Shown: positions 9,078-16,929, counted from the stretch's first letter. The stretch: DNA of 64,000 nucleotides from Pseudonocardia sp. TRM90224 (GCF_021245725.1 NZ_JAJGSX010000020.1:1-64000), one strand, 5' to 3'. The notes: generated by a model not told the origin, from the sequence alone. Numbers and translations: made by a program.

Positions 9078-9859
9078 CACAGGCACACCACCAGCGACGA
9101 CGGCTCGGCGGTGTCGACGGCCACCCGCAGCAGCGTGACGTCGTCGTTGTGCAGCCGCCCGGCGGCGCGCTGGTCGGCGACGAGCGCGGCGAACGTCGCG
9201 TCGTGGTCGACGTCGGCGAGCAGGTCCCACAGCACGTGCTGGTTGCGCCGGGCCTCGACCAGCAGCCACTGCGCGAGCGCGTCGGTGGCCATGAAGAGCA
9301 GGTCTCCCGCGCGGATGTCGCCGTAGGCGAACTCGAGGCGGCGGGCCATCGGTTCGACGGACGCGGCGTGGGTGCTGATGCCGTCGGGGGACAGGCCGAA
9401 GCTCTCGACGTCGAGCGGCGGGAAGTGCGCGAGCAGTCGCCGGTCGCGGACGTGGAACAGCACGGTGTCGCCCAGCGCGGCGGCCTCCCAGCGCGGGTGC
9501 GCGCCGTCGAGGCCGACGAGGCGGGCGCCCAGGAACGTCGCGAACGAGCCCTCGTCGCGGAACTTGAGCTCCTCGATCACGCTGGCGAACACGTCAGGCG
9601 CCGCGGCCGCCCACATCGCCTGCACCTGCGTGAACCAGGCGCGCAGGCCGTCGCGGTCGAGCGCGGGCCCGTCATCGGCGACGAACGAGCCCGCGAGGTG
9701 CTCGACCCAGCGCAGCGCGTCGTAGGCCTCGGTGGCGCCGTCGACGACGACGAACCGGGCCGTCGTCGAACCGTCGCGGAACGCGGCGGCGTCCTCCCAC
9801 TCCAGCGGGCTGCTGCCGAGCTTCTCCAGCGCGAAGCACGTCGATCGGGACTGCATCAT
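9077..9859 (-). CDS. PP2C-family protein phosphatase
   Basis: A 260-residue PP2C (PPM) domain with almost nothing added. Metal-binding signatures are visible: WEDA near residue 21, VVDGATE (Asp40), GSFATFLGARL, ALGDTVLF, MATDALAQW and HNDDVTLL near the end. It should dephosphorylate Ser/Thr residues using Mn or Mg. It starts 9 bp after the vWA gene and its TGA overlaps the start of the kinase-like gene, so antagonistic kinase and phosphatase activities are encoded side by side. Two adjacent ATGs at 9859 and 9856 are both possible starts. Confidence 0.85.
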   Translation of the reverse strand: MMQSRSTCFALEKLGSSPLEWEDAAAFRDGSTTARFVVVDGATEAYDALRWVEHLAGSFVADDGPALDRDGLRAWFTQVQAMWAAAAPDVFASVIEELKFRDEGSFATFLGARLVGLDGAHPRWEAAALGDTVLFHVRDRRLLAHFPPLDVESFGLSPDGISTHAASVEPMARRLEFAYGDIRAGDLLFMATDALAQWLLVEARRNQHVLWDLLADVDHDATFAALVADQRAAGRLHNDDVTLLRVAVDTAEPSSLVVCL

Positions 9860-9868
9860 CGGCGGCCC

Positions 9869-10723
9869 TCACCGACCCCTGAGGTCGGCGACGCGGGTGC
9901 CGATCTCCAAGAACTTCACCAGCGTCCCGGGGCCGGCGTTGAACACGAACCCGCGGGCGCCGTCGTCGACCCTGACGTGGCTGCCGCGGGCGTTGGCCAC
10001 CATCGTCTTCGGCAGCGGGCTGGAGATCCCGAACAGCTCCGGGCCCGGGTCGGGCAGGCCGTTCGCGCTGGTCGGGAACATGACCTCGGCGGCGCCGGTG
10101 GGGGAGAGGAAGATGTTGAACAGCAGCGCCGGCCCGTCGTCGGTCTCGATGGAGGTCAGCCGCGACGCCCATTCGGTGAGGTCGGCGCCGTCGTACGGGC
10201 TGTCGGTGACCATGCCGTCGGTGATGTTGATGATGATCGGCGGGAACGAGCCCATGTGGCGCGACGCCCAGTCGAAGACGTGCTCGCCCGCCACCGCGAT
10301 CGCCTGGCACATCGGTGTGCGGTAGCCGTGGACCGGCTCGACCCAGACCGGCACGCGGGACGTCGCGACGGCGTCGATCGACGGCTCCGCGACGATGGCG
10401 AGCGGGTTGGTGAACAGCTTCGGGATCCCGACGATCGGGTTCGCGGCGAGCGCGCCGCCCAGCGCCGACTCGACACCCTCGCCGCCCGCGCCCGGGCGGA
10501 TGCCGTAGCCGAAGACGCCGATGTCGAAGTAGTGGCGTGCGGTGCCGCCGACCTCCTTCGCCGACTTGACGCACAGGTCCAGCAGGATCTTGTTGACCGC
10601 GCGGGCCGCGCCCTGTGCCATCGTCGTCCCGCTGGACTGCCACTGGTGCTTCATCGAGTCCGAGCGGTCCAGCAGGAACACGATGCAGCCCTGGTTGGTG
10701 CGGGAGAACGTCTGCTCGTACAT
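9869..10723 (-). CDS. vWA-domain protein (TerY-like)
   Basis: A 284-residue von Willebrand factor A domain. The MIDAS metal site is seen as DRSDS (Asp19, Ser21, Ser23), a Thr in the YRTPMCQA segment and the Asp in NITDGMVTD. It has no signal peptide and is probably cytoplasmic. It lies between the Zn-ribbon membrane protein (17-bp gap) and the PP2C gene (9-bp gap), the order expected for a vWA/phosphatase/kinase module. vWA proteins of this kind bind partner proteins in a metal-dependent way; the partner here is presumably in the same operon. Confidence 0.85.
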   Translation of the reverse strand: MYEQTFSRTNQGCIVFLLDRSDSMKHQWQSSGTTMAQGAARAVNKILLDLCVKSAKEVGGTARHYFDIGVFGYGIRPGAGGEGVESALGGALAANPIVGIPKLFTNPLAIVAEPSIDAVATSRVPVWVEPVHGYRTPMCQAIAVAGEHVFDWASRHMGSFPPIIINITDGMVTDSPYDGADLTEWASRLTSIETDDGPALLFNIFLSPTGAAEVMFPTSANGLPDPGPELFGISSPLPKTMVANARGSHVRVDDGARGFVFNAGPGTLVKFLEIGTRVADLRGR

Positions 10724-10740
10724 GGGTGTCCGACTCCTGG

Positions 10741-11484
10741 TCAGGTGGTGGTGCGGCGGCGGCTCGCGACGACCGTGGCGGGCCATTCGGCGCCGGAGCG
10801 CCACGTCCACTCGTGGTCGTCGACACGGCAGCGGAACGCGTACCCGGCGCCGTCGACATGGGTGACGTCGATGCGGAACGCCCCGCACCGAGGGCACTGG
10901 ACGATCCGCGCGGACCGGCGGTAGCCGGCCATGTCCGGGGCGGCCGGCCCGGATTGACGGGCAGCGCGGGAAGCGGGCCGACGGTTCGTTGCGTCGTGCG
11001 GGCCCTGGTTCCACCAGCTCGGCGCCGCATCGACGGGCAGCACCACCCGCGCGGTCTCCTGGCCGGGGACGGGAGGCGGGCCGGGTGGGCTCGGTGGGCT
11101 CGGTGGCACGGGCTGCCTCGACGGATCCGGGGTGCGGTGCTCCGCCGGTGATCGGTCTGGCGCTGACCGGTCCGCCAGTGGTCGCTCTACGGGTGGCTGC
11201 CGCGCCGGCGCGTCCGTCCACCACCCGTCCGCGGCGGGTCGGGGTGTGCGGGCGGGTGTCCGGCTCGGGGCTCGGCCGGGCGGTGCCGGGGGTGCCGGTG
11301 CCGTCGGCGCGATCAGCAGCGCGACAGCGGTGCCGAGCAGGGCGGCGCCGACCACGATGCCGAGGTTCAGCGGGAACCCCGGGTCGTCGAGCCACACGAT
11401 CAAGCCGACGACCCCACCCGCGGCGGCGAGCACGACGGTGGCGACGAGCACCGCCGTCGACGAACCGCTCTCCCGCGCGTTCAC
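10741..11484 (-). CDS. Two-helix membrane protein with Zn-ribbon and Trp-Trp motifs
   Basis: A 247-residue protein of unknown function. Two hydrophobic segments (about 10-31 and 40-60) are followed by a Pro-rich linker with Trp-Trp at 88 (WWTDAP) and 157 (WWNQGP). The C-terminus holds a zinc-ribbon-like cluster: CPRC at 197-200, Cys219 and His224. The GTG start at 11484 overlaps the stop of the preceding gene (GTGA). Sharing the Trp-Trp linker motif with the kinase-FHA-ABC protein and the kinase-like protein suggests a common complex at the membrane. I do not recognise a named family. Confidence 0.7.
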   Translation of the reverse strand: MNARESGSSTAVLVATVVLAAAGGVVGLIVWLDDPGFPLNLGIVVGAALLGTAVALLIAPTAPAPPAPPGRAPSRTPARTPRPAADGWWTDAPARQPPVERPLADRSAPDRSPAEHRTPDPSRQPVPPSPPSPPGPPPVPGQETARVVLPVDAAPSWWNQGPHDATNRRPASRAARQSGPAAPDMAGYRRSARIVQCPRCGAFRIDVTHVDGAGYAFRCRVDDHEWTWRSGAEWPATVVASRRRTTT

Positions 11485-12116
11485 GGCTTGCTCCGGACCA
11501 GCGTGAACACGACGTCCGCCGCGGGGTTGTTGGGTGAGGTGCAGCGCGGTGCTCCGGGCAGCCCCGGCAGCGGGCCCACTTCCCAGCCGTCGCGGGGTTC
11601 GACGCACACCGTGCGGCCGGCGAGCGGCGTCGGTGGGAAGTAGTCGCCGTCGTCGTTCAGGTGGATGTCGTCGTCGTTGTCGACGGTCAGCTCCGCGCTC
11701 GGCCGGCCCTGCACGCCGGCGGCCGCTGCCACGTGCACCTTGACCCGCTCGACGTCCACCTTCACCTCGCCCGATCCGGCCTCGGCCGGCTGGCGTCCGG
11801 TGCACGTGCTCGGTGGGTTCGAGCCGACCACCCGCAGCGCGGCGGTGGTGCGGACGCAGATCTGGTTGCCGGCGACGGCGACCTCCGGGGTCCAGGAATC
11901 GTCGTCGCCGAGCTCGCCGCTCGCCAGCACCGAGCCGTCGTCGACGATCTCGAGCCGGACGCCGTCGGGCGCGCCCTCGACCGTGACCGTCCCGGTCGGG
12001 TGCGACGGCAGCACCCACGCCGCGAGCGACACCGTCCCGAACGCGAGCACGGCGGCGTACACAGGGGCGAGCAGCGGGTGCCGGAACGCCGGTCGGCTGC
12101 TGTGCTTCACGGGCAT
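11481..12116 (-). CDS. N-terminally anchored exported protein, function unknown
   Basis: A 211-residue protein. One hydrophobic segment (about 14-36) precedes a region rich in Val, Asp and Gly (VTVEGAPDGVRLEIVDDG and similar) that looks like beta-sandwich repeats. Four or more Cys residues lie in the outer part. First gene of the six-gene signalling operon and coupled to the next gene by GTGA overlap, so it may be the outside sensing or binding subunit. No family recognised. The ATG at 12116 has no strong ribosome site; an upstream start is blocked by stops. Confidence 0.65.
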   Translation of the reverse strand: MPVKHSSRPAFRHPLLAPVYAAVLAFGTVSLAAWVLPSHPTGTVTVEGAPDGVRLEIVDDGSVLASGELGDDDSWTPEVAVAGNQICVRTTAALRVVGSNPPSTCTGRQPAEAGSGEVKVDVERVKVHVAAAAGVQGRPSAELTVDNDDDIHLNDDGDYFPPTPLAGRTVCVEPRDGWEVGPLPGLPGAPRCTSPNNPAADVVFTLVRSKP

Positions 12117-12293
12117 GAGGGCTTCAGGTGCATGGGAAGGCCGAGGTCGGCAGAACCTTCATGCCACGAAGTGTCGGAAGGCCCAGGCCGGTGCGCCACC
12201 GTGCTGGCACCCGTTGTCGGTGCGGCTGCCACAGGTGCTGGAACTGATGACGATCGGCCACGAGGTCGATTCTCGGTTCGCGGGACGCCGGGT

Positions 12294-12317
12294 ATGCAGG
12301 TAGCGGACTACCTGCAT
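12294..12317. promoter_or_regulatory. Perfect 10-bp palindrome between the signalling operon and argG
   Basis: ATGCAGGTAG (12294-12303), CGGA, CTACCTGCAT (12308-12317). It lies in the divergent 272-bp gap, 60 bp upstream of the argG -10 box. It does not resemble the ArgR box. It is either an operator for an unknown regulator or a small hairpin. Nothing else recognisable lies between 12117 and 12376. Confidence 0.5.
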
Positions 12318-12376
12318 CGCGCTCAACCGCAGGGCGACCGGCGGTCCCGAGGCGGGGACCCCGTCGAGGCGGCGGT

Positions 12377-12382
12377 TAGGGT
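12377..12382 (+). promoter_or_regulatory. Probable -10 box of a leaderless argG transcript
   Basis: TAGGGT followed by six bases and then the GTG start of argG. No ribosome-binding site precedes the GTG. TANNNT with 6-7 bases to the start codon is the usual layout of actinobacterial leaderless promoters. Confidence 0.6.
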
Positions 12383-12388
12383 ACGCGC

Positions 12389-13813
12389 GTGTCGAAGGTA
12401 TTGGACAAGCTTCCCGTCGGTGAGCGCATCGGCATCGCGTTCTCCGGTGGACTGGACACGTCCGTCGCGGTGGCGTGGATGCGCGAGCACGGCGCCGTGC
12501 CGTACGCGTACACGGCCGACATCGGGCAGTACGACGAGCCGGATCTCGCCGACGTGCCCGAGCGCGGCCGGACGTACGGCGCCGAGCTGGCCCGGCTCGT
12601 CGACTGCCGCGCCGAGCTGGTCGAGGAAGGGCTGGCAGCGCTGGCGTGCGGCGCGTTCCACATCCGGTCGGCCGGCCAGACCTACTTCAACACCACCCCG
12701 CTCGGGCGTGCGGTCGTCGGCACGCTGCTGGTGCGCGCGATGCACGAGGACGGCGTCTCGATCTGGGGCGACGGCTCCACGTACAAGGGCAACGACATCG
12801 AGCGGTTCTACCGCTACGGCCTCCTCGCCAACCCCGACCTGCGGATCTACAAGCCCTGGCTCGACCAGGCGTTCGTCGCCGAGCTCGGCGGGCGGCACGA
12901 GATGTCGACGTGGCTGACGCAGCGCAAGCTGCCCTACCGCGACTCCGCCGAGAAGGCCTACTCCACCGACGCGAACATCTGGGGCGCCACGCACGAGGCG
13001 AAGCGGCTCGAGTACCTCGACACGTCGCTGGAGATCGTGTCGCCGATCATGGGCGTCGCGTTCTGGGACCCGGCCGTCGAGATCGAGGCGGAGGACGTCA
13101 CCGTGGAGTTCGCCGCGGGCCGGCCGGTGCGGATCAACGGGCGCGGGTTCGCCGACGACGTCGAGCTGGTGCGGGAGGCCAACACCATCGGCGGACGCCA
13201 CGGCCTGGGCATGTCGGACCAGATCGAGAACCGGATCATCGAGGCCAAGAGCCGCGGCGTGTACGAGGCACCCGGCATGGCGTTGCTGCACGTCGCCTAC
13301 GAGCGGCTGCTCAACGCGATCCACAACGAGGACACCGTCGCGATGTACCACGACGAGGGCCGCAGGCTCGGCCGGCTCCTCTACGAGGGCCGCTGGTTCG
13401 ACTCGCAGGCGCTGATGCTCCGCGAGAGCCTGCAGCGCTGGGTGGGCAACCTCGTCACCGGCAGCGTCACGGTGCGGCTGCGCCGCGGCCAGGACTACTC
13501 CGTGCTCGACACCGTGGGCCCGCACTTCAGCTACCACCCCGAGAAGCTGTCGATGGAACGCAGCCAGGACCCGGCGTTCGTCCCGAACGACCGCATCGGC
13601 CAGCTGACCATGCGCAACCTCGACATCGCCGACACCCGCAGCAAGCTCGAGCAGTACGCGACGCACGGGCTGCTCGCCGCCTGGAGCGGGATCTTCGGGG
13701 AGCTGCCGCCCGGCGGCGCCGAGGCGATCGCGGCGGGCGGGCACGACGGCGAGGCCGTGCCGATCGACTCCGACGCGCTCGACCAGGCCGCCATCGAGTC
13801 CGGCACGGACTGA
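12389..13813 (+). CDS. argG: Argininosuccinate synthase
   Basis: A 474-residue enzyme that joins citrulline and aspartate with ATP to make argininosuccinate, the next-to-last step of arginine synthesis, in the cytoplasm. The ATP loop is AFSGGLDTS (residues 14-22); other family marks are TYKGNDIERF and EAPGMALLHVAYERL. Its length and sequence match the longer E. coli-type ArgG rather than the roughly 400-residue type common in other bacteria. The GTG start sits 6 bases after a TAGGGT box, so the message may be leaderless. It stands alone, without other arg genes, and ends 7 bp before a strong palindrome. Confidence 0.95.
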   Translation: MSKVLDKLPVGERIGIAFSGGLDTSVAVAWMREHGAVPYAYTADIGQYDEPDLADVPERGRTYGAELARLVDCRAELVEEGLAALACGAFHIRSAGQTYFNTTPLGRAVVGTLLVRAMHEDGVSIWGDGSTYKGNDIERFYRYGLLANPDLRIYKPWLDQAFVAELGGRHEMSTWLTQRKLPYRDSAEKAYSTDANIWGATHEAKRLEYLDTSLEIVSPIMGVAFWDPAVEIEAEDVTVEFAAGRPVRINGRGFADDVELVREANTIGGRHGLGMSDQIENRIIEAKSRGVYEAPGMALLHVAYERLLNAIHNEDTVAMYHDEGRRLGRLLYEGRWFDSQALMLRESLQRWVGNLVTGSVTVRLRRGQDYSVLDTVGPHFSYHPEKLSMERSQDPAFVPNDRIGQLTMRNLDIADTRSKLEQYATHGLLAAWSGIFGELPPGGAEAIAAGGHDGEAVPIDSDALDQAAIESGTD

Positions 13814-13819
13814 CGGCCG

Positions 13820-13889
13820 AACTTCCCCACCGTTTTGCCTACTTGCACACCCTCGGAGGTCTGCAGGTTGGCAAAACGGTGGGGAAGTT
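13820..13889. repeat. Palindrome family A, copy 1 (likely terminator)
   Basis: Perfect 20-bp arms 13820-13839 (AACTTCCCCACCGTTTTGCC) and 13870-13889 with a 30-base loop that contains CTCGGAGG. It fills the gap between convergent argG and the hydrolase gene. Other copies are at 19860, 57534 and 60220. A two-way terminator is likely from position, although no T-run follows. Its loop is nearly the reverse complement of the loop in the 57534 copy. Confidence 0.85.
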
Positions 13890-13893
13890 GGGG

Positions 13894-14715
13894 CTAGCGG
13901 CGGGCGGCGGCCTGCAGCCAGCGCTGCAGGACAGCGGTGAGCGCGGCGGGCGCGTCGAGCTGGATCAGGTGGTTCGCGCCCGGGACGACGTGCAGCTCCG
14001 CGCCGGGGATGATCGACGCGAGGCGTTCCGCCCGGTCGACCGGGATCCACGTGTCGTGCGCGCCCCACACCACCGCGACGGGCATGTCGATCGTCGGGTA
14101 CAGCGGCTCGATCTCGTCGGTGAAGCGCTGGTCCGCCTGCGCGATCTGGCGGTAGAAAGCGGCCTGTCCGACGGCACCCAGCCACGGGTCGACGAGCATC
14201 CGCTCGTCGTCGGTGGTCAGCTCCCGCGCCGCGGCGCCGCGCACGTACTCCCGCACCAGCGCCTCGTGCAGGAAGCCCGGAAGCTGCATGAACACCTCGG
14301 CGTTGTCCCTGACCAGCCGGAAGAAGTCCGAACCCCACGGTGCGAGCGCCACGACGTCGACGAGCGCGAGCGAGCTGTACGTCGCGCCGTGCAGCAGGTG
14401 CGCGCGCAGCGCGACCGCGCCGCCGAAGTCGTGGGCGACGACGTGCGGCGCGTCGAGCCCCCACTCCGCGAGCAGCGCCGGGAACAGCTCCGACTGCATC
14501 CCGAGCGACACGTCTTGCCCGTCAGCCTTCGTGGAGCTGCCGTATCCCGGCATGTCCCACAGGTGCACGGTGAACTCGGCCGAGAGCGCCGCCGCGATCG
14601 GCGCCCAGAGCGCCGCCGACCACGGCGTGCCGTGGCAGAGGACAACAGCCGGTCCGGTGCCCCACCTCGACCACCGCACCTCGTTCCCGCCATTGCGGAA
14701 CGTCTCCGTATGCAT
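13894..14715 (-). CDS. Alpha/beta hydrolase with Asp nucleophile (epoxide hydrolase/dehalogenase type)
   Basis: A 273-residue alpha/beta hydrolase. The oxyanion segment is CHGTPWS, the nucleophile elbow is AHDFGG, the acid lies in WGAHDTW and the base in GANHLI. An Asp in the nucleophile elbow points to epoxide hydrolase or haloalkane dehalogenase chemistry rather than an esterase, though halide-binding Trp residues cannot be assigned. No signal peptide. It lies 13 bp downstream of the LysR gene on the same strand and is probably its co-transcribed target. Convergent with argG. Confidence 0.8.
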   Translation of the reverse strand: MHTETFRNGGNEVRWSRWGTGPAVVLCHGTPWSAALWAPIAAALSAEFTVHLWDMPGYGSSTKADGQDVSLGMQSELFPALLAEWGLDAPHVVAHDFGGAVALRAHLLHGATYSSLALVDVVALAPWGSDFFRLVRDNAEVFMQLPGFLHEALVREYVRGAAARELTTDDERMLVDPWLGAVGQAAFYRQIAQADQRFTDEIEPLYPTIDMPVAVVWGAHDTWIPVDRAERLASIIPGAELHVVPGANHLIQLDAPAALTAVLQRWLQAAARR

Positions 14716-14728
14716 GATCCCCCTCTGC

Positions 14729-15598
14729 TCAGCGTGCGTGTGCGACCAAGTGCTCGGCCAACCGTCCCGCGCCCGACGTGAGCGGGACGCCAGGGCGGCG
14801 GCAGAGCACGAGGTTGCGGCGCGCCCACGGGTCGGTGAGCGGCACCATGCGCAGGCCCGGCGCGACGGCGGCGGCCTCGGGCAGCACCGCGATCCCGACG
14901 CCCGCCGCGACGGCGCGGTGCACCGAGGCGGTGTCGGCCAGGCGCGCGCGGTACCGGGGCCGCACGCCGAGCGGGCGGGCGTAGCCGTGCAGCAGCTCCT
15001 GGAGCGGCGTTCCCGCGACGAGCCCGACGAGCGGGTGGTCGAGGCACTCCACGAACGCCACCTCGGCGCGTTCGGCGAGCGGGTGCCCGTCGGCGACCGC
15101 GACGACCAGCTGGTCGGAGCGCAGCGGTGTGGTCTCCAGCCGGCCCAGATCGGTACTGTCGGCGGCGACCCCGAGCTCGATCCGGCCTTCCGCGACGGCG
15201 GGGACGATCCGCCTGCTCAGGTGCGGCACCAGGTCGACGGCCACGTCGATGTTGGCCGACAGGAAGTCGATCAGCAGGTCGGGCAGCAGCGTCGCGGCAG
15301 CGGAGTAGGTCGCCCACAGCACGACAGTGGTGTCGGTGCGCTCGGCGAGCTCGTTGGTCATGCGCTCGTGCATCGCGATGATCTCGCGGGCGTGGCCGGC
15401 CAGCAACCCGCCGGTCGCCGTCGGGGTGACGCCCCGGTGGTGCCGGCGGAGGAGCGGCGCGCCCAGCCTGCTCTCCATCGCCTGGATCCGCGCGCTCGCG
15501 GACGGGAGGGAGAGCGGCAGCTGCTCGGCGCCCCGGGTCAGCGAGCCGTGCTCCACGACGGCGGCGAACAGCCGGAGGTCGACGAGGTCGAAGGACAC
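14729..15598 (-). CDS. LysR-family transcriptional regulator
   Basis: A 289-residue LysR regulator. The N-terminal helix-turn-helix is DLRLFAAVVEHGSLTRGAEQL with a following ASARIQAMESRLG segment, then a substrate-binding-like domain from about residue 90. The GTG start at 15598 is preceded by TAGGGT and six bases, so the transcript is probably leaderless. A perfect 9-bp palindrome lies just upstream and is a candidate operator. Likely controls the hydrolase gene downstream and perhaps the divergent small gene. Confidence 0.85.
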   Translation of the reverse strand: MSFDLVDLRLFAAVVEHGSLTRGAEQLPLSLPSASARIQAMESRLGAPLLRRHHRGVTPTATGGLLAGHAREIIAMHERMTNELAERTDTTVVLWATYSAAATLLPDLLIDFLSANIDVAVDLVPHLSRRIVPAVAEGRIELGVAADSTDLGRLETTPLRSDQLVVAVADGHPLAERAEVAFVECLDHPLVGLVAGTPLQELLHGYARPLGVRPRYRARLADTASVHRAVAAGVGIAVLPEAAAVAPGLRMVPLTDPWARRNLVLCRRPGVPLTSGAGRLAEHLVAHAR

Positions 15599-15604
15599 GT
15601 GATC

Positions 15605-15610
15605 ACCCTA
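15605..15610 (-). promoter_or_regulatory. Probable -10 box of leaderless lysR
   Basis: On the minus strand this reads TAGGGT, then six bases (GATCAC), then the GTG start. No ribosome site is present. Confidence 0.55.
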
Positions 15611-15616
15611 GGGTCT

Positions 15617-15637
15617 GCCTTCGGCTGAGCCGAAGGC
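15617..15637. promoter_or_regulatory. Palindrome upstream of lysR, candidate operator
   Basis: GCCTTCGGC (15617-15625), TGA, GCCGAAGGC (15629-15637), a perfect 9-bp inverted repeat just upstream of the lysR -10 box. Position fits autoregulation by the LysR protein; a simple hairpin is the alternative. Confidence 0.45.
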
Positions 15638-15690
15638 TGGCGGGACGAATCCGCATTGTCCATCGAGCTGGAGTGCCCCACGCTCGACGC

Positions 15691-15885
15691 ATGACCTTAG
15701 TCAACGCCGTTGGCTTGCTGCTGGCGCTGGTCGCGGTGCGCACCGGCGTCGTCGTGCTGGCCCGCCGGGCCGCCGCGTGGGAGGAGCGCCGCCGCGCCGA
15801 TGCGCTCGCCCGGGAGTGGGCGGCCGTCGAACGGCGCTGGCGGGCGCCTGAGGGAGGGCAGGAAAGCCACTTTCCTGCCCTGTGA
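15691..15885 (+). CDS. Small single-helix membrane protein whose end runs into a repeat
   Basis: A possible 64-residue protein: a hydrophobic N-terminal helix (about 4-23), then an Arg/Glu/Ala-rich amphipathic helix typical of small membrane-attached proteins. Codon position bias looks coding up to residue about 54. The last residues (GGQESHFPAL) and the stop come from the family B palindrome at 15855-15911, so the original C-terminus may have been replaced when the repeat arrived. Divergent from lysR. No clear ribosome site; moderately supported. Confidence 0.45.
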   Translation: MTLVNAVGLLLALVAVRTGVVVLARRAAAWEERRRADALAREWAAVERRWRAPEGGQESHFPAL

Positions 15886-15911
15886 GGGCCGGAAAGTGGC
15901 TTTCCTGCCCT
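15855..15911. repeat. Palindrome family B, copy 1 (REPIN-like doublet)
   Basis: A 57-bp element. Arms 15855-15875 and 15891-15911 pair perfectly over 21 bp, and each arm region is itself a mini-hairpin built on GAAAG-CCA-CTTTC. Two inverted palindromic units joined by a short spacer is the REPIN plan. The sequence is the exact reverse complement of 40665-40721. It lies between a small gene and ccsB, which converge on it. Confidence 0.9.
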
Positions 15912-15947
15912 CGCGCGCGGACCGCACGTCCCAACCGGTGGTTCGGG

Positions 15948-16862
15948 CTACAGCCCGGCGTAGGAGTGCAGGCCCGCCACCACCAGGTTCACGCAGAACA
16001 GGTTCACGACCATCGTGGCGAACCCGAGCGTGTTGATCCACGCCGCCCGTTCGGCCCGCCATCCGGCGGTGGCCCGTGCGTGCAGGTAGGCGGAGTAGAC
16101 CACCCATGACACGAAGGCGACGGTCTCCTTGGGGTCCCAGCCCCAGAACCGTCCCCACGCTGCCTCCGCCCAGATCGCGCCCGCGACGACGGCGAAGGTG
16201 AAGAGCGGGAACGCGACCGTGGTGACCCGGTACGCGACGCGGTCCAGCGCCTCCGGCGGCGGGAGCAACGTGACGAGCCGCGGTGCCGCCGTGGTGGCCC
16301 GGTCGGAACGTGACACCAGATACGCGACGCTGGCGGCCCCCGCCACCAGTAGCAGCCCGGACGCCGACGCCACCGTCGTCACGTGGATCGCGAGCCAGAA
16401 CGTCTGCAGCGGTGGTGTGACCGGCGCGGCCGCGGCGTAGAGCACCGTCCCGCCGAGGAACATCAACATGAGGACCGGGACCAGCACGAAGACGCCGAGC
16501 CGGCGCAGGCTCGGCGCCGTGCGGACCGCTGCGAGCCAGCCGGCGACCGCGAACAGGCAGATCGCCGCGTCGAACTCGTACATGTTGCCGAGCGGCCATC
16601 GCGCTGTGGCCACGCCCCGGGCCACGATCGACCCCAGGTGCAGCACCGCGCCGAGGACGGTCAACGCGACGGCCACCCGGCCGAGCCGATCGGTGGCGGT
16701 CCGGCGCGCCGCACCGGGTGTCGGCGCTCCTGCGGGGATCAGGGACGTGGTGCGTTCTCGGGCGTACTCGGCCGCGTGCGCGAGCATGGCCAGCGCGTAA
16801 ACGGCGACCGCGCTCATGAAGAGGCGGTCGCTGAGTACGGCGAGAGCGGTGTCCGGTGTCAT
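15948..16862 (-). CDS. ccsB: Cytochrome c biogenesis protein CcsB/CcsA-type (haem handling)
   Basis: A 304-residue membrane protein with about eight helices. The WGRFWGWDPKE segment is the Trp-rich haem-handling (WWD) motif of the CcsA/CcmC family; conserved His residues lie in helices on both sides. It acts in system II cytochrome c maturation, moving or presenting haem at the outer face of the membrane together with ResB/Ccs1. Neither ResB nor CcdA is in the window, so it stands apart from the usual cluster. Divergent from the BlaI-like gene, sharing a 138-bp region with a palindromic operator candidate. Confidence 0.85.
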   Translation of the reverse strand: MTPDTALAVLSDRLFMSAVAVYALAMLAHAAEYARERTTSLIPAGAPTPGAARRTATDRLGRVAVALTVLGAVLHLGSIVARGVATARWPLGNMYEFDAAICLFAVAGWLAAVRTAPSLRRLGVFVLVPVLMLMFLGGTVLYAAAAPVTPPLQTFWLAIHVTTVASASGLLLVAGAASVAYLVSRSDRATTAAPRLVTLLPPPEALDRVAYRVTTVAFPLFTFAVVAGAIWAEAAWGRFWGWDPKETVAFVSWVVYSAYLHARATAGWRAERAAWINTLGFATMVVNLFCVNLVVAGLHSYAGL

Positions 16863-16893
16863 CGTGCTCCTCGGGGCCGTGGCGAGACGGGCT

Positions 16894-16929
16894 GCTGCTA
16901 CAAGTTGTAGTGTGATGAAACGTAGCAGC
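16894..16929. promoter_or_regulatory. Candidate BlaI-type operator
   Basis: CTACAAGTTGTAG (16898-16910) is a perfect palindrome around one central base. It sits inside a wider GCTGCTA (16894-16900) and TAGCAGC (16923-16929) inverted repeat. The TACA/TGTA core resembles BlaI/MecI operators. It lies between ccsB and the BlaI-like gene and could control both. Confidence 0.55.

Noticed and set aside
9870..10720. Complete tellurite-resistance (Ter) locus
   Set aside because: The vWA/PP2C/kinase order resembles the TerY triad, but no TerD, TerC, TerZ or TerB gene is present in the window.
7611..11484. WW protein-interaction domains
   Set aside because: WW domains have two Trp about 20 residues apart in a folded unit; here the Trp residues are adjacent within disordered linkers.
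12323..14464. Long minus-strand frame across argG
   Set aside because: It is the shadow of argG, which has full family similarity; high third-position GC opens such antisense frames.
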